Assembly: GCF_964340395.1 (NCBI RefSeq)
Contig: NC_135556.1
Coordinates: forward strand, 17,503,642 to 17,567,641
DNA length: 64,000 bases
Reading direction: 5' to 3'
Origin: Glandiceps talaboti
Taxonomy: Eukaryota > Hemichordata > Enteropneusta > Spengelidae
Below, in pieces: positions 56,927-64,000 of this stretch. Numbering within the stretch: position 1 is the stretch's first letter; each line of letters begins with the position of its first letter. Under the pieces are notes generated by a model that saw only the letters and a program-made list of their open reading frames with translations, did not search any database and was not told the DNA's origin. A program made the position numbers and the translations under genes.

Positions 56927-58708
56927 CATATACATATACACATACACCCCCACACATATAAAAAATAACATCACTACAGTATCACCACCAACAACAGCAA
57001 CTTATACAGCAACATGAATCACTGCAACAAAAGCGATGAAGGAAAGGGTATAATTCCATTGCATCTATCTCCGTTCTAAATCCTTAAATACACCCAGTTG
57101 AGTTTCATGTACTTTGTAGCAACTGTCCATCTAGCTATTCTAGCATGGCACTGGACAACCTACTTTGTTATATATATATGGTGATTCGATTCATTTGACG
57201 TCCATTTTAAGATGGATGTGTCCTCATGTAGCGTATATTCAGCGCTGATTTGTCAATAAGTTATACTGAGGATAAATTCAATCTTATACCAGTGTGGGGG
57301 CGCGCTACATACTACGAATATTGACCCTGTGTTCTCAAATATTTAGATTGGCGATGAATAAAACTCAAATCCCTCTATAATTCAAGATGTGAAAACTGTC
57401 AAATTGATCACGACAGATACTAGTTAAGTACAAAGACTTCGTTCATGATGACAGTGATGAATAAGTAATTTATTCTTTCAAATTAATAGTACCCAATTGG
57501 TAGGCTGGATGGTCGACTATGTAAAGCACTTTCTCAACATAGCCTGCGAACTCTGTCATTCCATGTAGTATTTTTGGTTATACGCCTTATCATCTGCAAA
57601 CACATGGGGGAAAATTTGGCATTGTGATTCAGAAGTAGACAAACACAATGTACAGACTGCTGTTATAGGCTGAAAGAACACCATTTGAACTGTTGGCATT
57701 TGGAGTTTTATTTTACATTTTCGTATATATGGACAACTACGTCACATCCGGACAAATTTGACATAATCAATAATCACGTGACAGTGAATACTAGATTTGA
57801 AGTGCTGAGTTTACAAGCTGTTTGGATAAAAAAAACTTGCCGGATCAACCATAGGGTTCGGAGGCTTGACTAGCAGTGATCCCTTGAGGACTTTCTGCTT
57901 AGATATTTTTAACACAAGATCGATATGCATTCTTAATACTGGTAGGGGTTTTCTTTGCATTTGATCTTATCAATCACTTCCCTTTTACTTAAGTTTTGGA
58001 ATTGGACTTTTTTCGCAAGCGCCAAACTTGTTGCCAGACCAATTTCAAGACTGTCTACAGCTGAGCTCAAACAAAGAAGAGAATTATTTACAAAGCCCAA
58101 TAACTTTGGTCAAAGAGAAAAGGGAAGAATATGAGGTCTCAAACTTACATAAATTCGAAATTCACGACCCTTATGGAGTATAGACTCTGTGGCGATTGAT
58201 ATTCACTGGTGACACCCGTGCTCTTGTCTCGGGTGCGACCAAATTGCGGTTAAAACTCATGACAGCTGCATAGCTCCGACATATTACTGCCCGAGTTCCT
58301 ACCACTTTGATCATAACTAAAGCTGCAATAGTCCTCTGATTGTTTATCATAGCGCCACTTTCTCTTACTGCTTCTTTGCAGATGCCTTCCATGCTTTATT
58401 TATATCACCGCTGAGGGCGACTGTGACTTCGACGACCCCGTCCCAGGAGTGCCGTTATTGGTCAGTTCACAGTTGATTTCTTTTTAATACACTTGTTTCT
58501 AAAGCCATGAAAAGTCATTTGTAGTGTTCCACCAGAAATTTTAAATTGTTATATAAAAAATGAACACTCATACATCTTAACGATATTAGTTTGAGTCATA
58601 TGGTGACGATAAACCTAACTAGGTTTCAGACCAAATTTATAACTGTATATTGTGTTATACTGTACACAATTGTGGTATTCCCAATGAAGTGAAACACAAT
58701 CATCTCTA

Positions 58709-59476
58709 CTCAACTCATAGCAACCATTATACTGACCATGACAGAAAGCACACCAACTCATAGCAACCACCATACCGACAGTGACAAAAATCACACCAAC
58801 TCACATAGCAATCATTATACTGACCGTGACAGAAAGCACACCAACTCACATAGCAATCATTATACCGACCGTGACAGAAAGCACACCAACTCACATAGCA
58901 ATCGATTATACTGACCGTGTCAGAAAGCACACCAACTCACATAGCAATCATTATACTGACCGTGACAGAAAACACACCAACTCATAGCAACCACCATACC
59001 GACAGTGACAAAAATCACACCAACTCACATAGCAACCATTATACTGACCGTGACAGAAAGCACACCAACTCACATAGCAATCATTATACCGACCGTGACA
59101 GAAAGCACACCAACTCACATAGCAATCATTATACCGACCGTGACAGAAAGCACACCAACTCACATAGCAATCATTATACTGACCGTGACAGAAAGCACAC
59201 CAACTCACATATCAACCATTATACTGACCGTGACAGAAAGCACACCAACTCACATAGCAACCATATACTGACCGTGACAGAAAGCACACCAACTCACATA
59301 GCAACCATATACTGACCGTGACAGAAAGCACACCAACTCACATAGCAATCGTTGTACTGACCGTGATAGAAAACACACCAACTAAAGCAACCACCATACC
59401 GACCGTGACAAAAAACACACCAACTAATATAGCAACCATCATACCGACCGTGAAAAAACCTCACACCAACTCAAAT
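58709..59476. repeat. 45-bp minisatellite, about 17 copies, with higher-order period
   Basis: The unit reads CCAACTCACATAGCAATCAT, TATACCGACCGTGACAGAAA and GCACA. Since 45 is a multiple of three, frames remain open on both strands (15-residue repeats such as ESTPTHIAIIIPTVT), which is an arithmetic consequence. A variant pair with CACCATACCGACAGTGACAA recurs about 224 bp apart (58765 and 58989), showing a five-unit higher-order repeat. Confidence 0.93.
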
Positions 59477-60083
59477 ATTTACTATAAAGGTAACGATATT
59501 TTAATTATTACTACAATATTATTAACATGAATCAATAATATTTACATTTAAATTCAAATATTATTACGTAATTGAAATTCAACGATCAAAATCATCGAAG
59601 CGCTAGGTACTTCCAACATTGTTTTCGATATTCTTATTATTTGTAGATTTGTGACTGTGATGATAGAATCTCCTTGGGGTTTAGTGCGATTACAGTAAAG
59701 TACTATGCAAATTTGCCAATTGGGGTGTAATTATTTTTAATTAGATACAAGGGAGACTTCTCTACACATGAGCAAATGTGAGGTCGTTGGTTCATGGTCA
59801 CTGACGTCAGACTTGAGTGTGCGCATTGGTACCATTACACGAGTCCAACCCATCAATATGAAGCATCTGCGAAAGACAAGATAACGTAGGTAGAATTAGT
59901 ACATGCCTCAATACACACAGACCACTTTGCCGTAATATTGCCGGACAAAACTAGTGAACCTTATTTCGTCCTTGGGCATATATACGAGACAAATTAGTAC
60001 CTCGATTGACAAATAGAATGACATTGGCAAGATAATCAATTATATTGTGGCAATCTAACCAAAAAACCAATATGCAATAGTCA

Positions 60084-60197
<114 letters not shown>

Positions 60198-63100
60198 TCG
60201 GTATATCAAAAAAATACAGCCCTAATATAGATGTTTGCGCCTTTGGGTAGGAGGTTATCCGCCCGTCTTATCTTGGGCGGATTACCACTCAATCGCCTGG
60301 CCCAAACGCCTCAAAGGGGCAGCAGTATATTACAATTAACCCCGGGAAACCAAGTTTACGAGTACTAGTACCTTTTCTAAAATATACCGACCTTGTCCTT
60401 GCCTGAAATCATTTAACGAAGAAAGGTCTGTAACGTTATGCCTTTTACGGTTACCTTTGTTTCTCATCGAACTAGACTGATAAATAACAACTTCTTTAGT
60501 ATTTTCGTTAACTCATGAATCGATAGGTTGATATGTGTGATGAATATCAACCCGATAAAAAATCTCTCAGCGCGTCTACGTGCTGGCCAAAGATGATCAC
60601 TTTTCTGGCTAACAACAAAACGATAGTCTGCTCAAGAAACGTCTATTGCCTCTCTACCTAAATAACAGAACACACGTCGCCTCCTACATTATTTTTTATA
60701 TGTAAACTGACTTTATATTTCGTACTATTATACTACATGTATTATTTTGAGTACACTTGCCATTGATGCTGAAACCGTGATGCGCTTTTACCTTTGACTC
60801 TGGTGTGGTCAAAATAATTTGGGGGCGCTGTTCCTGTTCACAAAATATGCAAAAGTACATAATATACATAGTGTTTAGACACTGTTGTACACATTTGTTA
60901 CACTGGACGTCGGCTAACAAAAAAAAAACATGCCACAGATCTCCATTGTTCTATTTTATTCTGAGTGCATCATGCTCCAGCATGCCCTCAAATTCAGATT
61001 TTAAATTTCTCACATGCTTCTCTGGAAACTCAGAAAATGATTAACCTTTAGGTCAGTCAAATCATCGCAATTGATTACGAAAATTACGAACAGTTCAAGT
61101 TCATTTGTTAAAATCAAAATTTGTTATTTCAAAAAAAGGAAAAAAAAATAGAAAAGAAAATGTCATAAAAAGGAAAATTTTGTGCATTAGCTAGAAATGA
61201 TTACAAAAACAAAAAATGAGGATATTTCAATACTTTCGTTAAGTTGTCTTAGTTGGATATACTCCATCTTTCCTTTCCCTAGCAAATCTTCTTCACTTGG
61301 AGAGTGAGTTAAACTTTGTCTAGCAAATGGATTCCCCGAACTTTCCTATAGATATACCAAATCAAGAGACATCTTCAACACATCACATTTATATAGATTC
61401 CAACCAACGTGGCAATGACAACTAGTAAAAAAAATAACTCTAAATTTCACACAGTCGTTTTTCAAAAGTCTCGACTGATAACTAATTACTATTGTTCAAG
61501 GAGCGACTGATACTGATAGAAAGAGTGTGACGTCATATAGCCTTGCATCAATCAGTTGCTTGGTGACGTCTCTCGGACTAAAACTCATTAACCACTGAGT
61601 AAGAATTAAATGACAAGAGTTTCTATAAAAATTGGACCTAATGCTTAAAGGGGCAAAACTCTAATCATAACCTGTCCTTAGAGAGTCCTATATACGTATA
61701 TTCTATCCACTAAGTCAATAGTAAAAGTGAATTAATTTCAAATTGGTAAAAGTTAATTTGATATGCCCATTCCTAAACTCATAAAAGGGGTGAGATATTT
61801 GATTACCGGTTCATTCTTTTTGTCATCGGATAAATCCCACCCTTGGGGAAATGTGGTTATAATGACGTTAATAAGACAAGTTAGGGACATTTTGTATAGA
61901 TTGCATCAGAGATTATTCAATGACTATTGTAACAGCTTACTATATATAGATAGTTCATTAATACGTTCAAAAGACTTATTACAATGTAAATCTAACTCTA
62001 ATAACAAAAACTAACTTTTGAAGTCTTCAAGATAACATAATTGCACAAAGCTCTCAAACAATCTAAAAGTCAAGCCATTCCTACAACATACTACTGCTGC
62101 TGCAGTGCACAGTTGCAGCTAAGAGGAAAATTAGCACCACTTAAAAGCATTATTGTCTAGAACATCGCAGGTCTAGCCTAAATCATATCTAATAAAGAAT
62201 ATACATGTCTTCAAATTGTAACACTTTAAAAAATAAAACAAAAAAACAAGTGTTTTATAAACACATCGAACACAGACACTCGTGCAGATGACAGTGGCAT
62301 TATCGTACGACATCAACGCAATCAATGAACAAGTTGATCCCCATTTCATATTTACATGACTAACATGCAGTGAACAAAATAAAACAAACTAAACTAAACT
62401 AAACAAAAGCGTCAATACATGAAGTTGGAAATCACAATAATACCTTGTGATGGGATTTTCTTGACTGTTATTAATAGCAAAAGAAATATTGAGAATGATA
62501 AAATAAATTATTTTGGTTAGTACAAATAAAGTTGAAATAAATGAAAAATTACAACATGAAGGATGGCAAATGAATTTTCTTTTTTGTATGTACTGTTTGC
62601 TGTTGAAAGTAAAGAAAATTTCAGAATTTGGCAGGAATCAGTGTTTTAATCATATGTTTTAATGTCTATACATGTATGTGTAATGAACAAATTGATTTGC
62701 CAGGTTTTGTCATAACATAATTTTACAATTTTCACATGATAACGCCCAGCTCTTTATATAGTACCAGCGTTTTATACACGTCAAGTTTTGTGTACGAGTG
62801 TTGTATGCCGCCGCTAAAAGTGGTTCGCGACAATGGCGATGTCATGATTAATCACAAATTTTGTTAACGCTGTTGAATTCAAAGAATTATAAAATGGGGA
62901 ATCCTATTAAGTTAAAAAAAACACACAACCTTTTTTTTGCTACTGATATGGAGTGATTTTTATGGGTACATGTAAAGTACGCTACGGTATGAATGCTCCA
63001 ATACACGAACCTTGGACTATTTAATATGTTGGCTAGTCCTGACAAGTATATGATTTTATTTTTTCTTTGAAAATACGCTTAATATCGGTATGTTAATATA

Positions 63101-63689
63101 TTCACATATGGTAATACATATATGTAATTACAAGTATATACAAAAACAGTATACAATTAACTTAAATGACATAACATTAATTAATAAATATCTCTGAGAA
63201 TGTCTAGTAGCAGTGTTATATTTTGTAAGTGAGCTCTTTGTATAATCTTCTTTCTTATGATTTTGTCTGCGATTGATGCAACCACACTGATGGGTATCGA
63301 ACGTGAACAAGAATGTCAAGTTGACCAACACAGGGGGCGCACTTCTATCCTAATCACTTCCCCAGGAACTGTACACTAATAAAGCCGCTTAATTCTGTAG
63401 GTTACAAGTTTAATATTTGTACTAAATCAATCTTTTACCAACTAAAACAAAATCTGCAAATGTATTAAAAGTTCCTTTTTACTTGTATTAATCCCCGACC
63501 CACCCACACCACAAGCCTCCCAATACCTCATCACGATAGTAACAGGAGTCTTGACTTACAGATACCAAGTTTGTGGGAAAGTTAACTCAAAATATCAAAT
63601 ATATGTTGGATTGTGAGTGTTGGCAAGGGCATTTGATTGGCAATGTCTTTGTAAGTTTATAAATTCACATTAAGTTTGCGACCACTTAC

Positions 63690-63812
63690 GTTGTTCGCCC
63701 TTGTAATGGGAACAGTTGACAACGACTTTTTAAACTCCGTAGACACATTAACGTTGTCACCTCCTTTAATTGACATACGTGCTTTCCCTCTCATAGCAAT
63801 TGACAGACTGGT
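63690..63812 (-). CDS. Probable internal exon of an unidentified minus-strand gene
   Basis: On the minus strand a good acceptor (CACTTATTTACAG) precedes 123 bp, or 41 codons, open without stops, ended by a consensus donor GTAAGTGG. The translation includes RMSIKGGDNVNVSTEFKKSL and STVPITRANN, a balanced residue composition unlike the surrounding AT-rich DNA. I do not recognise the family. If real, the gene continues to the right of the window and, with its 3' exons, to the left. The spacing to a neighbouring exon is unknown, so this could still be a chance frame. Confidence 0.35.
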
Positions 63813-64000
63813 CTGTAAATAAGTGAATGTTAAGAACAATATATATTGATCATACTCGACTTAGACATTACAGTTACCTGTCAATATGAACTTTAAGTCT
63901 TTACAACCCATAGGCTTTGAAACTGATCATGGTGTACAAGTTTGAAATGAACATTGTTTACAATATGATACAATAAAAAATAAATGTAATTTCATGGATT

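Noticed and set aside
58709-59476. CRISPR-like array
   Set aside because: No distinct spacers: whole 45-bp units repeat head to tail in a eukaryotic spacer, so it is a minisatellite.

Overview
The window is from a bilaterian animal nuclear genome. Its genes are cut by many GT-AG introns, the DNA is AT-rich, and very long microsatellites, fold-back elements and tRNA-derived SINE-like repeats fill the introns and spacers. A receptor of the invertebrate RDL (GABA-gated chloride channel) type and a single-exon RING-NHL gene point to a non-vertebrate, probably marine invertebrate such as a lophotrochozoan, hemichordate or amphioxus. The phylum cannot be fixed from this sequence alone.

Layout. At 1-755 is the reverse-transcriptase part of a LINE on the minus strand, running off the left edge. 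At 1138-14046 (+) is a complete CCDC22 gene: I joined 17 exons into 641 codons with every splice junction in phase. CCDC22 is a subunit of the CCC (COMMD/CCDC22/CCDC93) endosomal recycling complex. Its introns carry a 0.8-kb element with inverted minisatellite arms, a 345-bp fold-back element, one copy of a 0.35-kb TIR element, an old SINE copy and a tRNA-like SINE head. From 14047 to 19366 lie its 3' UTR and a spacer with two further inverted-repeat structures. At 19393-20514 (+) is a single-coding-exon RING-NHL ubiquitin ligase of the malin/TRIM32 type. A 24-bp-TIR element begins 62 bp after its stop codon. From 20515 to 25988 there are only simple and palindromic repeats.

At 47702-25989 (-) is a complete eight-exon Cys-loop receptor, an RDL-like GABA receptor subunit of 509 aa, with signal peptide, Cys-loop, anion-selective TM2 and TM4 all readable. 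Its introns hold most of the microsatellite mass of the window, the second copy of the 0.35-kb TIR element and a well-preserved SINE that ends in a CTA tract. From 47703 to 63689 I see no gene, but there are two minisatellites (12 x 55 bp; about 17 x 45 bp with a higher-order period), a short interstitial telomere-like stretch and many simple repeats. A likely internal exon of an unidentified minus-strand gene sits at 63812-63690.

The three recognised genes have no evident functional link: endosomal sorting, ubiquitination and neuronal inhibition. I found no operon-like or novel gene system. The most unusual material is structural: short duplications inside the CCDC22 gene, repeated TIR/fold-back families, a TIR element whose arms continue as tetranucleotide repeats, and a microsatellite whose unit copies the receptor's own splice donor.
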